Source of the DNA: Spirometra erinaceieuropaei
Taxonomy: Eukaryota; Platyhelminthes; Cestoda; Diphyllobothriidea; Diphyllobothriidae
Length of the DNA stretch: 64,000 bases
Reading direction: 5' to 3'
Assembly: GCA_902702965.1 (NCBI GenBank)
Contig: CACRXP010000011.1
Span: 1,461,869-1,525,868, forward strand
Shown here: positions 33,601 to 39,660 of the stretch, one piece after another
Layout of the letters: each line of letters starts with the position of its first letter
Numbering within the stretch: position 1 is the first letter of the stretch
Made by a program: the position numbers and the translations under genes
Notes under the pieces: model-generated
What the model was told of the DNA's origin: nothing
The model's database searches: none
What the model saw: only the letters and a program-made list of their open reading frames with translations

Positions 33601-34341
33601 CCTTCCTTGAGTATAAAATACAAAGACGTGATTCTCTATCAAACGACTGAAAGAAGGCATATTTTTGCTTATGGTTCCTATGAAATATATTTGAAGTTGC
33701 AAGACCATCAAAAATCAGTGGGGAAAATGCGTGCTACTTAAGTAGTCATTTTGTGCCGAGTACGGTTTTTACAGGAGATTGAAAAGCAGTGTATTCAAAA
33801 GCTGACATTCTGCTGAGTCCGAAATATTATAGGATGATGGCGCAAGGTAATCAGTATTACAACCGCACCCAAGCAATCCTGCCCAATCGAAAACGCATTT
33901 CAGAATTTCAGCCAACATTTCATGAGATCGATCACTCACTGTATGTTCGAACACTGCCAGGAGATTATTCAGACTCTTCCGATAAGCAGTGTGTTAGGCG
34001 TTCTCCTTTACCTCTACTGCAAACTATCGAGTCTAAAATCACCATTCTGAAACAGATCTGCACATGGCTCCATAGTACTGCCTACTTGTTTTGTGACATG
34101 CAGAATTCGTGAAGCAGAAGTACTTGAAGCAATGCGATGGAAGTACTCACCGCATCAACTCGACGCTCCCAATCTTCAGCATTGACTGACAGCGAATCCT
34201 TGACTTTCTTTATGTACTCTGCCATATCCTTGCTCGAGTAAATCTGAAGAGAGGCTTTCGAGGGAAAGGGAGGACTTACCGGTAGTGAGGAGACCGATTT
34301 AAAGGCCTGTCTGAAGGCTTCCTCATCGACCATGCCAGAGG
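6456..34341 (-). CDS. CLASP: CLASP microtubule plus-end TOG protein, multi-exon gene (TOG2-linker-TOG3 part)
   Basis: CLASP proteins bind microtubule plus ends and promote rescue and spindle or cortical microtubule stabilisation through TOG domains that contact tubulin. Twelve minus-strand exons read in order: 34341-34151, 30902-30757, 28747-28612, 27587-27517, 25137-25000, 15977 to the N gap, 15077-14952, 11455-11352, 10083-10020, 9026-8863, 7516-7291, 6682-6456. All testable boundaries are AG/GT and all testable phases agree, giving about 560 residues. Order and content match animal CLASP: TOG2 from a 'DWERRVDA' helix through 'DLRSQVVRESCVTVA' and 'IPNSAKIMSTSGIQAV', then a short SR/acidic linker end 'ESDDNASETSSMCSERS', then TOG3 with 'ITRIITWSTEPKSAEVRR'. 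TOG1 exons (right) and the C-terminal domain (left) were not found; no start or stop codon is assigned. No SxIP EB-binding motif is visible, but most of the linker may be in the gap. Introns range from 0.6 to 9 kb and are full of repeats. Family assignment is firm; gene ends are not. Confidence 0.93.
7040..7185 (-). repeat. dispersed repeat family F, copy 1
   Basis: The minus strand shares blocks such as TTTCTGGTCCCAGCTG, AATAAGCCCGAAACAGTA and CATTCTC-GTCG-CCC with plus-strand stretches near 20430-20640 and 21690-21910. The type is unknown; it may be the tail of a retroelement. It lies in the CLASP intron between 7291 and 6682. Confidence 0.7.
7291..7516 (-). CDS. CLASP: CLASP exon, TOG3 core
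   Basis: Acceptor CTCTCCGTAG, donor GTACGT, 226 bp, one base in and phase 0 out. It encodes 'STFPLDLQFFHCCRFVIDDA', then 'LTPAPKVKVCMLEYIKDLL' and, after a stretch with an insertion relative to vertebrates, 'KAITRIITWSTEPKSAEVRR'. The RIITWxTEPKSxxVRx block is diagnostic for CLASP TOG3. This is the longest and best-conserved exon in the window. Confidence 0.97.
8863..9026 (-). CDS. CLASP: CLASP exon, TOG3 middle
   Basis: Acceptor CTTAACCTAG, donor GTAAGC, 164 bp, phase 0 in and 2 out. It encodes 'VLSLFMDTLQLFMKTYHLLL', 'HDWVYVALVRLLSRQGHEVL' and 'SSHQRAIKETLTVL'. It aligns to the vertebrate segment VFSMFLETLVDFIIIHKDDLQDWLFVLLTQLL. It is more diverged than the neighbours, but length and phases fit. 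Confidence 0.88.
10020..10083 (-). CDS. CLASP: CLASP micro-exon, TOG3
   Basis: A 64-bp exon with a strong pyrimidine tract before TTTCAG and a consensus donor GTAAGT. It encodes 'QPEVNRLADVLSSIFGDSSS' plus Lys. The counterpart is SRVELKRLCEIFTRMFADPHSK. The frame is open upstream of the acceptor, but the phase proves the acceptor at 10084-10085. Confidence 0.92.
10342..10639. mobile_element. GGTAAG-ended MITE with telomere-like core, copy 1
   Basis: Terminal inverted repeats of about 28 bp: the left end starts GGTAAGACGTGGTTATGTAG and the complement of the right end starts GGTCAGATGTGGTTATGTAG. The first third is a run of degenerate GGGTTA/GTTAGG units (10386-10452). It lies in a CLASP intron and encodes no protein. 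A second copy is at 22732. Confidence 0.85.
11352..11455 (-). CDS. CLASP: CLASP exon, first TOG3 helices
   Basis: Acceptor CCCAACTCTAG, donor GTAAGG, 104 bp, phase 0 in and 2 out. It encodes 'GINDIITLLRSPQWAEKKDG' then 'LVNLQNFLRSGEQL'. The W-x-E/E-x-K/R-(K)-x-G pattern followed by LxxLQNxL is the TOG3 opening of CLASP (SSNWSERKEGLLGLQNLLKS in vertebrates). The split Ser codon is completed by the exon at 10083. Confidence 0.94.
12070..12206 (+). repeat. two-copy tandem repeat, about 70 bp units
   Basis: Two adjacent units each contain TCCCAGAAAGCAG, GACAGCC, TCTAGT, CTAACCTCC, TAAGAA and TTTTGAAGCT, about 85 percent alike by eye. Located in the CLASP intron 14951-11456; no function inferred. 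Confidence 0.75.
13170..13440 (+). repeat. dispersed repeat family G, copy 1
   Basis: Shares GTCTTCAGCTTGATCTCACG/CCGACCCAAAGGTT and TTTTGGAAGAATTAACGGC-like blocks, in the same order, with the minus strand of 40260-40520. The context (a LINE-like C-terminal coding relic) is inference only. Confidence 0.6.
14952..15077 (-). CDS. CLASP: CLASP exon, end of Ser/Arg linker
   Basis: Acceptor TTGTTTTAG, donor GTAAGT, 126 bp, phase 0 to 0. The product starts 'GINSHRSQYESDDNASETSS' and continues 'MCSERSGRSVPTYRRHSSRT'. It corresponds to the conserved vertebrate block YSDDDANSDASSVCSERSYGSR that sits just before TOG3. It is rich in Ser and Arg, as expected for the basic microtubule-lattice-binding linker. 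Confidence 0.9.
15350..15640 (-). repeat. dispersed repeat family R1, degenerate copy
   Basis: Shares a CGA-CGATATCCACA-TGTGC block and a GGTCCGAGCTAA/CACACCACCAC block with the better R1 copies at 38335, 60755 and 61640. About 290 bp, strongly diverged. Confidence 0.5.
15827..15877. other. assembly gap (51 N)
   Basis: A run of 51 unknown bases that cuts a CLASP exon and probably hides part of the CLASP linker and a splice donor. Confidence 1.
15878..15977 (-). CDS. CLASP: CLASP exon, end of TOG2, truncated by assembly gap
   Basis: Acceptor CTCCACAG. After the split Arg codon it encodes 'AFQSFAMKFPDESRALLQNL' and 'EPAQRKMIEKTLS', matching the last TOG2 helix (HFPxEAExLxxxLEPSYQKxL in vertebrates). 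The exon enters the N run at 15877, so its donor and any linker sequence are unknown. The frame stays open on the far side of the gap for about 19 codons to a stop near 15770, but without a recognisable CLASP match. Confidence 0.92.
17080..17415 (+). repeat. dispersed repeat family R1, copy
   Basis: Contains the R1 series AAAATCCTGGTC, GTGGATCAGG, GCGCCAAGGTG, CATCCACCTGCA, TCTTGACACC-GG-TCAG with a G-rich run, GCGCAAGTCACCGT, and CACACGGTGAACATCGTCG. The same order occurs in the copies at 30380, 38335, 60755 and 61640. No open frame. Confidence 0.8.
17907..17942 (+). repeat. CT-rich microsatellite
   Basis: CCCTCC repeats run into an uninterrupted CT stretch. Simple repeat in a CLASP intron. 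Confidence 0.9.
18445..18502 (-). ncRNA. hammerhead-like motif (PLE-derived), minus strand
   Basis: On the minus strand: CTGTTT, CCGATGA (one change from CUGAUGA), T, a stem II of GGCT with AGTC, then GAAAC, GTC and AGACAAATAAA. CTGTTT can pair mostly with AGACAA as stem I. Layout and spacing match the plus-strand copies at 23496 and 49695. Confidence 0.5.
18583..18634 (+). ncRNA. degenerate hammerhead-like motif (PLE-derived), plus strand
   Basis: TGTCTCTCGCTATGGGTTCG followed by AGCGTGAATC, AGAAGCATCG and GAATAAAATG is collinear with the better copies but has lost the GATGA and GAAAC core. It faces the minus-strand copy at 18445, giving a head-to-head pair. Confidence 0.45.
19810..20010 (+). 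mobile_element. tRNA-derived SINE, 3'-truncated copy
   Basis: Has box A-like TGGCTCAGTGG and a decayed box B (GGATCGAGCTCC), then the same body as the copy at 36489 (GTGTTCCACACC, GCTGGCTGATGAAGGCTAAT, AAGCCAGAAATGAACATTCC, CTTGTCTTTGTC). The 3' part present in the other copy is missing after about 20010. Confidence 0.75.
20430..20640 (+). repeat. dispersed repeat family F, copy 2
   Basis: Contains GATGAACCTCGGTTCGAT, GTTTCTAATCCCAGTTTG, AATAAGTCCGAAACTGTACT and CATTCTCTGTCCTC followed by a poly-C run. A second short piece with GATGAACTTCGTTTCAATAA lies at 20785-20835. Confidence 0.7.
21078..21480. mobile_element. TIR element, copy 1 (without the nested MITE)
   Basis: The left end GATCCGGCAACGATAGGGTG and the right end, complement of a TCCTACACCTTGGCGTTAC-type sequence, form imperfect terminal inverted repeats of about 28 bp. 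The interior (GGTGGGTAGAGGGGGTTTAT, AGGATGGAGAGCAAGAA and others) is about 80-85 percent alike to 22474-23110, apart from the MITE. Flanks to 20985 are also shared, so the full unit may be longer. Confidence 0.7.
21690..21910 (+). repeat. dispersed repeat family F, copy 3
   Basis: Best-preserved copy: GATGAACTTCGTTTCGATGA, CTGCTGGACCCCGTCTGCGC, TTTCTGGTCCCAGCTGGTGG, AATAAGCCCGAAAAGTAC, CATTCTCCGTCGCCCCTCC. Short unrelated frames cover it by chance. Confidence 0.7.
22474..23110. mobile_element. TIR element, copy 2, interrupted by the GGTAAG MITE
   Basis: Collinear with 21078-21480. The copy is split at 22732 by a 246-bp GGTAAG-ended MITE and then continues (CACTGAATTTTAGGGCATAT and others) to the right TIR near 23105. 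Confidence 0.75.
22732..22977. mobile_element. GGTAAG-ended MITE, copy 2, nested
   Basis: Ends GGTAAGACGTGGTTATGTAG and (complement) GGTCAGGTGTGGTTATGTGG. The internal GTTAGGGGTTAGGG stretch is much shorter than in copy 1. Flanks are AGGTTTAC on the left and AAGTCTAC on the right; the uninterrupted element copy has AAGTTTAC once at this point. That argues for an 8-bp target duplication, as in Merlin, hAT or P superfamilies; the GG ends favour Merlin. Confidence 0.85.
23441..23485 (-). ncRNA. hammerhead-like motif, 5' core decayed
   Basis: The minus strand has a perfect 6-bp stem II (GGGTTC, loop GAGCAG, GAACCC), then GAAAC, GTC, AGGCTAATAAAGC. The CUGAUGA part reads GGGTGAT, so it is not functional. 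Confidence 0.5.
23496..23541 (+). ncRNA. hammerhead-like motif, core intact
   Basis: TTGTCT at 23496-23501, CTGATGA at 23502-23508, T, stem II CGTTC...GAATCC around GAGCAG, then GAAAC at 23528-23532 and GTC at 23533-23535. CUGAUGA, GAAA and the cleavage triplet are present. Stem I is poor here because the 3' side reads CGGATA rather than the AGGCAA of the 49695 copy. Confidence 0.55.
24060..24185 (-). mobile_element. RTE-like retrotransposon scrap
   Basis: Shares GCCATCGC--AGTTT-AGCCGAGTTGTCA and flanking bases with the RTE-like relic at 39490-39570, same strand. About 120 bp only. Confidence 0.55.
25000..25137 (-). CDS. CLASP: CLASP exon, TOG2 second half
   Basis: Acceptor TTCACAG, donor GTAAGT, 138 bp, one base in and two bases out. 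It encodes 'YVCEFLDPICQYWPVNVIDR', 'YMGLFQEALRKGISDADQDA' and 'RSAS' before the split codon. The family counterpart is FEFLDLLLQEWQ...LVETIKKGIHDADAEAR. The GISDADQDAR motif is characteristic. Confidence 0.95.
25318..26308. mobile_element. foldback Tc1/mariner-like MITE, copy 2 (divergent subfamily)
   Basis: 991 bp, almost fully palindromic. Ends are CAGTAGGTGGACTAAGTCAT and its near complement, with TA directly on both sides. Internal landmarks (CACTTAAGTAG, GTTTTCAAAAG, ACATTTCATGA) are shared with the other copies, but the ends differ. It lies in the CLASP intron between 27517 and 25137. Confidence 0.85.
27517..27587 (-). CDS. CLASP: CLASP micro-exon, TOG2
   Basis: A 71-bp exon with acceptor GCGTCTAG and donor GTAAGG. 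It encodes 'NTHAARLLPIIVGGLSSKSN' followed by 'VVR' and the first two bases of an Arg codon. This is the counterpart of the vertebrate HTHxPRLIPxITSNCTSKSVAVRR segment. The acceptor has a weak pyrimidine tract, but both flanking phases (0 in, 2 out) fit the neighbours exactly. Confidence 0.9.
28612..28747 (-). CDS. CLASP: CLASP exon, TOG2 core
   Basis: Acceptor GCATGCAG, donor GTAAGC, 136 bp. It encodes 'YLSQELGIRFDHFAEVIMPT' then 'LLNLIPNSAKIMSTSGIQAV' and 'MFIIK'. It aligns without gaps to the CLASP segment reading LGxKFDHxAExIxPTxxNLxPNSAKxMATSG. Phase 1 in, phase 0 out. Confidence 0.96.
28928..29887. mobile_element. foldback Tc1/mariner-like MITE, copy 3
   Basis: 960 bp with ends CAGTGAGTGACCGATCTCAT and its near complement, flanked by TA on both sides (TSD). 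The arms are about 390 bp each around a loop near 29320-29500. Located in the CLASP intron between 30757 and 28747. Frames within it are by-products of the palindrome. Confidence 0.9.
30380..30725 (+). repeat. dispersed repeat family R1, best copy
   Basis: Carries AAAATCCTGGTC, then AAAATCCTAGTGTTTGTTGT, GGACCAGGG, ACCATCCACCTGCACCCTCC, GTCTTGACACGAGGTTCAGG with a G-rich run, GCGCAAGTCACCGTG and GGAACACACGGTGGACATCG. Ends just before the CLASP exon at 30757. Confidence 0.8.
30757..30902 (-). CDS. CLASP: CLASP exon, TOG2 helices with DLRSQVVRE motif
   Basis: Acceptor CTTTTTCAG, donor GTGAGT, phase 0 in and phase 2 out (146 bp). The translation contains 'LQTLRSVVAGGSHQMEDFY' followed by 'TQLRTLEQPVEACLRDLRSQ' and 'VVRESCVTVA'. 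The DLRSQVVRE(A/S)C block is almost invariant in CLASP TOG2, so this is one of the strongest family signatures here. Its left junction codon (GC + G) is completed by the exon at 28747. Confidence 0.95.
32964..33941. mobile_element. foldback Tc1/mariner-like MITE, copy 4
   Basis: 978 bp with ends CAGTGAGTGACCGATCTCAT and near complement. Both flanks read TATG, so the duplication could be TA plus chance or a 4-bp TSD. Located in the CLASP intron between 34151 and 30902. Confidence 0.9.
34151..34341 (-). CDS. CLASP: CLASP exon, start of TOG2
   Basis: Acceptor is a T-rich tract ending TATAG, donor GTGAGT. It enters with two bases of a split codon and ends in phase 0. It encodes the acidic lead-in 'GMVDEEAFRQAFKSV', then 'LQIYSSKDMAEYIKKVKDSL' and 'DWERRVDA', the first helices of TOG2. 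Compared with vertebrate CLASP there is an extra Pro/Ser-rich stretch 'SSLPVSPPFPSKA' before the IYSS motif. An in-frame Met near the start is probably not the true initiator, because the reading frame is open through the splice acceptor and the family has TOG1 upstream. Confidence 0.9.
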
Positions 34342-36240
34342 CTATAAAAAAGCAACAAAATAGTGTCAGTGAATAGCCTACAAAGTTCCGTACCAGGCTC
34401 GAATGGCTAAAAACAGGTAATTATTGGTTTTTGGTACGCAACCACGCATACATTGTTGCTTCTCTGAAATGCGGTTGTCTGTGTGCCAGTCAAGTTGCGC
34501 GGTAGTATGTACTTCGGCGAGGTATCTAGGCACGTTACGGCCGTCAGGGGCCGTACGAGTGCTTGCAGGGGTCGCCAATTTATCAGTCCTGCAAAACGCC
34601 TGCGCTACTGCATGAGACCCTACATGGTTCAACCTTTCACCACACGCCTCGTCTATGTACCTCGGCAACTGTAGTTTCGAGTTTGACTTGTGCTCGCAGT
34701 TTCAACTCATGAACATGAGCAGCGAAAGGTCGGATCTTATTCGGTGGCCGTACTTGCAGTAGACAAGCCCTAGCCGCCTGTCATACGGTACCCTATAGGG
34801 GGTTTTACCCTAATCCCTAACCCCTACCTCTAACCCCAACTCCAACCCCTAACTCTAACCCTAACCCCTAATAAGTACGGTTACGAAATAAGATCTTGCC
34901 CAGGGAAAGTGTGTAACCACCGTGAAACAGCTCCCGGCATCTGGATCCTTCCTTCGCTGTCGGAGGTGAATAACAGCCAGAACCACCAAACTAGTCACAG
35001 ACGCATCTGGAAGGGGTGGTGACTAATTTCTCGGTTGTCCTTAAGAGATCCTTAAGACAGCTAGGAGGTATGGTCATACGTGCACCCATCTGCCGGGTCG
35101 TGTCCAAGGAAATATTCGTACGTAATTCAACTCGCAGCGGTGGTGAGCAGGTTAAGTCAGTGTTAAACCCCTGCAGTAATCGGTATAACCAGGCGTGGTC
35201 GTGAGCGTCAGAAAGGGTAGGGACTTCGCTGGCCTGCATGCCTTCTGACAGCAGTCACCTTTAGCTGTGCACGTTTTTATGCGTCGCGACCCTTCGTCAC
35301 TCAGCTGACTAGGTGTGCACACTAATCTGACGAGGGGATGCGCAATCGAGGCCACGTAACGCACACAGTGAACAAAAAGGTAGCCTGTCTCCCAGTATCA
35401 TTAGCTGGAACTGCTACTGAATCATACTACTGCCATATCCGAGCGTCATCTGAAAAGCTACAAATAAAGCATTACTCAGCATAAAGAATAAGATTTAAAA
35501 AGTGGCGTTAACATAACAAAGTCGTACCGGCAGCACTTGACTGCGTTGCTTGCCTCCGCACAGAAGTGCTAGACTTGACACTCGTCATTTCTCAGCCCCC
35601 ACTGAAAGATGAAGAGAATGGGCATTAACGAGGCTATGTGTGTGTGATAGAAACAGATGATCAAAGAACTATGCAAACAAGGGGATATGTAAGTCTAGAC
35701 AGCACAGTTGCAGCACGGGGTTTAACTAGAAGTCCCACTGAACGTCAATCTTTCCCCCTACGGTGAGCCAACTCGCCTTAAATCAATACTTGGAAAATAA
35801 CCAGCACCTAAGTAGACAACTGAATATTCGTCTTAAGCTAGACAAGGCAATGCTAAAGTGTGCACTTTCTGTCAAAACAACCGTTAGGTAGTACTCGTCT
35901 GCTAAAATCCGATGAAGAAAGAGGAAGCAAAAGTCACTAAAAAAAACTCGGGTTTTTTGCAGATTTTTTCCAATAAGGTTAACACATGCGACTCAGGGAT
36001 GGGTGGAATTTTGCTTATATCAGAAGATACACAGCACCTCGCGATGCCAACCGACTACTTCGCCGTCCTGTTAGGCAGATGTCAGTCTGCAAGTTTGTTA
36101 TAATCCATTTCTGGTGGATTCATGATAGTGGACCGACAAAAGAGATGTCGCGGTATTTCGTACATCTTACTTGTTTTGGAAGACAGGCATCGAAATGACC
36201 CTAACCAAGTAATCGGGTAGGATGACAGAGGGGCGCTTAC
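34342..36240. other. region right of the first CLASP exon found, no gene recognised
   Basis: CLASP TOG1 exons would be expected here or further right on the minus strand. None with a TOG1 motif was recognised. Apart from the telomere-like tract nothing structured stands out. Confidence 0.4.
34804..34873. repeat. interstitial telomere-like repeat (CCCTAA type)
   Basis: About 10 degenerate CCCTAA/CCTAAC/CTCTAA units in a row. TTAGGG is the flatworm telomere unit. No MITE ends flank it, unlike the run at 10386. Confidence 0.8.
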
Positions 36241-36249
36241 CGACCGTTT

Positions 36250-36470
36250 CTACGGAACTCACTCGTCCCGTTGTGCCTTACGGGCTCTCTCTCTCTCTCA
36301 AGCCCCACCAGCAGCCGCACAGTGGAGCATGATATAGGAAGAATGGTATCACCTTGTCTTTGGAATACCACTCTGCCTATATCATGCGCCGCTGTGCGGC
36401 TGCCGGTCGGGCTCGAGAGAGAGAGAGCCCGTAAGGCACAACGGAACGAGTGAGCTCCGTAAGAACCATC
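36250..36470. repeat. inverted pair of SINE tail fragments
   Basis: Two copies of the SINE 3' part face each other: the minus-strand copy runs about 36345 to 36255 and the plus-strand copy 36352 to 36465. Shared blocks are CTGCCTATATCATGCGCC, GCTGTGCGGCTGC and CCCGTAAGGCACAACGG, with a GAGAGA/CTCTCT run in each arm. A stem of about 95 bp is possible. Confidence 0.85.
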
Positions 36471-36488
36471 GATGAGCGCCCCTCTACA

Positions 36489-36765
36489 ATTGTATATTCC
36501 CGATCGAAACCGACAGGGCAACGGGCTCGTGGCCCAGTGGTTAGAGGCGTGGACTTCTAACAAACAGGTCGCGAGTTCGAGCCCCAGGTGTTCTACACTT
36601 CGGGGTTGGGTATGACTGGCTGACAACAGCTAATAAGCCAGAAATTGACATTCCAGTCCCCCTTGTCTTTGTTGGTAGTAACATTCTGCCTATATCATGC
36701 GCCGCTGTGTGGCTGCTGGCTGGGTTCGAGAGTGAACCCGTAAGGCACAACGGAACGGTAATACC
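36489..36765 (+). mobile_element. tRNA-Arg-derived SINE, near full length
   Basis: Box A TGGCCCAGTGG at 36530-36540 and box B GAGTTCGAGCC at 36573-36583 form an RNA polymerase III promoter with normal spacing. The TGGACTTCTAA between them looks like a tRNA-Arg(TCT) anticodon arm. The body follows (GCTGACAACAGCTAATAAGC, CAGAAATTGACATTCCAGTC), then the tail module CTGCCTATATCATGCGCC to AAGGCACAACGGAACGG. A truncated sister copy is at 19810, tail fragments at 36250-36470. It is not a functional tRNA gene: the arms do not close. Confidence 0.82.
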
Positions 36766-37135
36766 ATTCCGATCGAGTAGGAATTCAACGCTTCACGTTT
36801 GCCATGTTGTCTTGCGGACACAGGAACCCAGAATGGACATGGGATTCATAAAAGACGGAAGGAGAGACATCGTCCAGCGCTTTACCTTGCGCAGTCTCGA
36901 GGTCCCATTGATGACTAAGGAATGGAGGGCTATGCAACTTCCGGTTGAAGAAAACTCCGCTTCCAGCAATAAGGAGCGTTGAATGCTTGAATGTCAAAAA
37001 TGAGGAGGCTCTTGAAATGTTCACGCATCAGTTGGCTTTACACTTTTTGCAACAACTTTTAGCAAACAGACACTTTGTCCAGGGAAATAGCCATGTTGAG
37101 TATTCCATGCTGTCGAGTTCTCCAGCGACACTTAC

Positions 37136-37220
37136 GTCCAACACGTACTCTATGGGCATCGCGACTTCGGCTGCTAGCTCAAGAACGGTTTCCTCTGGAA
37201 ATTTGCACGAGGGCTTAACA
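37136..37220 (-). CDS. candidate exon, unidentified (homeodomain-like helix pattern)
   Basis: On the minus strand an AG acceptor (GATTTGCAG) and a strong GTAAGT donor bound 28 codons containing 'VKPSCKFPEETVLELAAEVA' and 'MPIEYVLD'. The pattern F-P-x-E-x-x-x-x-x-LAxE-x-x-x-P-x-x-x-V resembles homeodomain helix 2 and the start of helix 3 with an intron before the WF motif, but no partner exon was found. Could be chance; it may belong to a gene upstream of CLASP. Confidence 0.22.
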
Positions 37221-37364
37221 CTGCAAATCCGATGATTGAGACTTTGAGGAGGGGAAAGTAAACTATAGGATCTTTGTCGAGGTCTCGTGGAACGGAGACT
37301 TGAAAGCTTACTCTCGTAGTGGCTGACAGGGCAACGGACTTAAATATCCAGGTTGTCCGTCACG

Positions 37365-38330
37365 TCACAGGCTACTTGTACTTGGCACGGCTGCGACCAG
37401 GTCTGATCTAACTAATCTCGATGATGACACGGACTGTACTTCTCCACGCGTGGCGATCCGCGGCAGCGGATCTGGACATTCTTTTCGCCAACGACGAAGA
37501 CCGAGGTCCATGAACCACCTCCGTATCTTGACGAACCGTGTCCAGCCAGGTCTCGAGTTGACCCGTTCTTTGAAGTCTCCAATGGGGTAACGGTGGCGAA
37601 TCCAGGGCAGAAACACCGAGCTCCTAAGGTGGACGACGAAGAACATGCCCAGTCGTCATTCTTTGATGGCCTGCGTTATCCTTGTCATGCCGCAGCTACT
37701 GCGCACTATCTCATTTGAGACGAAGTCGGTGTAGTTCACTCGAAGGACCGTCCTCAAGCAGTGGTGATCAAATACCTCTAGTGTTGCTCGTCCTCCATGC
37801 CCACAGCCCAGCATTCACAACCATAGAGAAGGAGAGACCGGGCGGATCACGGGCTATCCTAACGCAGACGCTATGCTCGGAGACAGGACCCTCGAACACT
37901 TTCATTCAGTTGGCGATCAGTCTTCTAATGCTGGACTTTTGGTTGAGAATCGTCTCTAAATTTGGCCGCCCCTTCTGTTTGCACCACAATGACCGCAATC
38001 AACGGCTTTTGTAGAGACCTAATTTGGCTTCCCAGGGTCATTAAGGCATCACCAATACGTCCGACATGAGGCACCTTGTGTAAGGAAAAGAACAACGCAT
38101 TTGGATGACTGCAGGCGAATACATGATCCAGTTCAATTACGTCAGTTCTACTCTCACGAGTCAATGTGTTATCAGTCCACGGCCACGGAAACTAGGACTG
38201 GATACAAGTGTTCATGCCTGAATTTTTTGCGGCTGCGATCGAGTCTGAATTCCAGAAGGACGGGGACTGTCTGTTGGCTCAGCTACTGTCTCATCGGCGC
38301 ATCCACGCGTGGTGACTAGTTGAACAGTCC
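37365..38330 (-). mobile_element. RTE-like retrotransposon relic, 3' coding part
   Basis: Broken minus-strand frames read 'LYGCECWAV', then 'LEVFDHHCLRTVLRVNYTDF' and 'VSNEIVRSSCGM', matching the post-RT region of flatworm RTE-type elements (CExW...RRLxVFDHxCLRxLLxVxW). Many stops and frameshifts. Confidence 0.7.
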
Positions 38331-38334
38331 GCAG

Positions 38335-38575
38335 AGGAGATGTTACAGTTTGACCCTCATGCCCGGCGATATCCACCGTGTGTTCCACAGCAAGGTGAAG
38401 CAGGCGCGGTGACTTGTGTCCGGTGTCAAGACATAGTCAAGAAGGCTGGAAACGGGAGTGGGTGCAGGTGACTGGCACGGCCAAACCAGCATCTAGGCGT
38501 ACCACCACACCCCGTGGTCCACAACAAACAAACACTTGACTAAGATTTTAACCAACAACACAATAAAGGGTCAGA
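38335..38575 (-). repeat. dispersed repeat family R1, copy
   Basis: Plus-strand blocks GCCCGGCGATATCCACCGTG, TGTTCCACAGCA, GGTGACTTGTGTCCGGTGTC, AAGACATAGTCAAGAAGG and TGGTCCACAACAAACAAACA are the complement of R1. It sits between the two parts of the RTE-like relic. Confidence 0.75.
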
Positions 38576-39149
38576 AAGACGAGGATGACTGGGCAACCAT
38601 GCACACGACCTGTGTGCTCAGTGGGAGAGCAAGTGCATCAATCAGCAGCGAACCAGGTGACAGAGAACTCCCAGCGCACGCCAGGCTGAGAGGGCCATAG
38701 GTTGCTGAATCATGACATAACAGACGCTTATAATCCTCGAGGTCCTCAGAGAAGATGAGTTGCGAAATAAGCAAGCCTTCTGGTAAGATGGTTAAGCAGT
38801 CAGCGACAAGCAGCGGCAGTGGTAACGTATTGCGAAGGATTGAAGTTTGGCAATCGGCGACCCCATAAAATGCCCCAAGAGTCCGGTGATTTGACTGCGA
38901 CATGAAGAGCATGAACCGACATTAAGGTACTTGTTCTGTCTCAGATGTCTTCGGAGCAGTACCACTGTCTACCGGACAACGTCAGGACTATTCAGGCTGC
39001 TCTCGATCTGTGTGGGTCCCTAACTGCTGCCAAACACGTTCGTCGCAGTCTTGGCCGAAGGCTCATACTATGTCAAGCACTGCGTACGACCTCTTTAGCA
39101 TTCAGCAAAAATATCGGACTAGCCTTGTACTTGTAGTTGGTACGGCTGC

Positions 39150-39660
39150 GATCAGGTCTGATCTAGTCGACCTAGATGATGAGGCTTATGCCGCGGTAGT
39201 TCTCGCATCTTGTCCTATCTCCCTTCTTCAGGATAGGCGGAAGGATGCCTGAGCCCCAGTCATCAGGGACAACCTCGGCTCTCCACGCTTGTTCAATCAC
39301 CTGATGGAGACAGGGTGCCTGGACACAATACTTTTAGATTTCAGCGAGTATACCGTCCTTTCCGGGTGCCTTGTTCTTGTGCAGTTTTCGTATGGTATAG
39401 GCGACTTCTTCTTCGGAAGGGGGTCGCATGGCACTGCATAGTTTGAATGGAAGAAACTCCGCTGCAGAGGAGAGCAAGGGCGTGGTAGGTTGGTATCGAA
39501 ATTGAGATGGTGCTCGAACTGCCAACGCCAGCGTTCGACTTTGGCCGAGTTGTCAGCAACAAATCCGCTATTCGCGTCGCGAACAGTCACTCGATGTAGT
39601 GGGATTATCACTAACATGGAGGATAAGTCGGTTGAGTTTTCGAGTGCCACCAACGGTCAA
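39150..39660 (-). mobile_element. RTE-like retrotransposon relic, RT N-terminal part
   Basis: Contains 'PPSEEEVAYTIRKLHKNKAP' then 'GKDGILAEI', the classic start of non-LTR reverse transcriptase domains (IxxLKxNKAPGxDGIxAE), and further left a broken 'PEEGR...CENYRG'-like stretch. Upstream frames (39490-39650) hold diverged pre-RT sequence. Confidence 0.8.

Noticed and set aside
36530..36583. Functional tRNA-Arg gene
   Set aside because: Box A and box B are present, but acceptor and anticodon stems do not close, and the body continues into a repeated SINE sequence.
36237..36626. 129-codon minus-strand open frame
   Set aside because: It runs through inverted SINE tails and a SINE head, so it is an artefact.
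38571..38912. 113-codon Leu-rich minus-strand open frame
   Set aside because: No recognisable domain, no supporting splice structure, and it lies beside retroelement relics.
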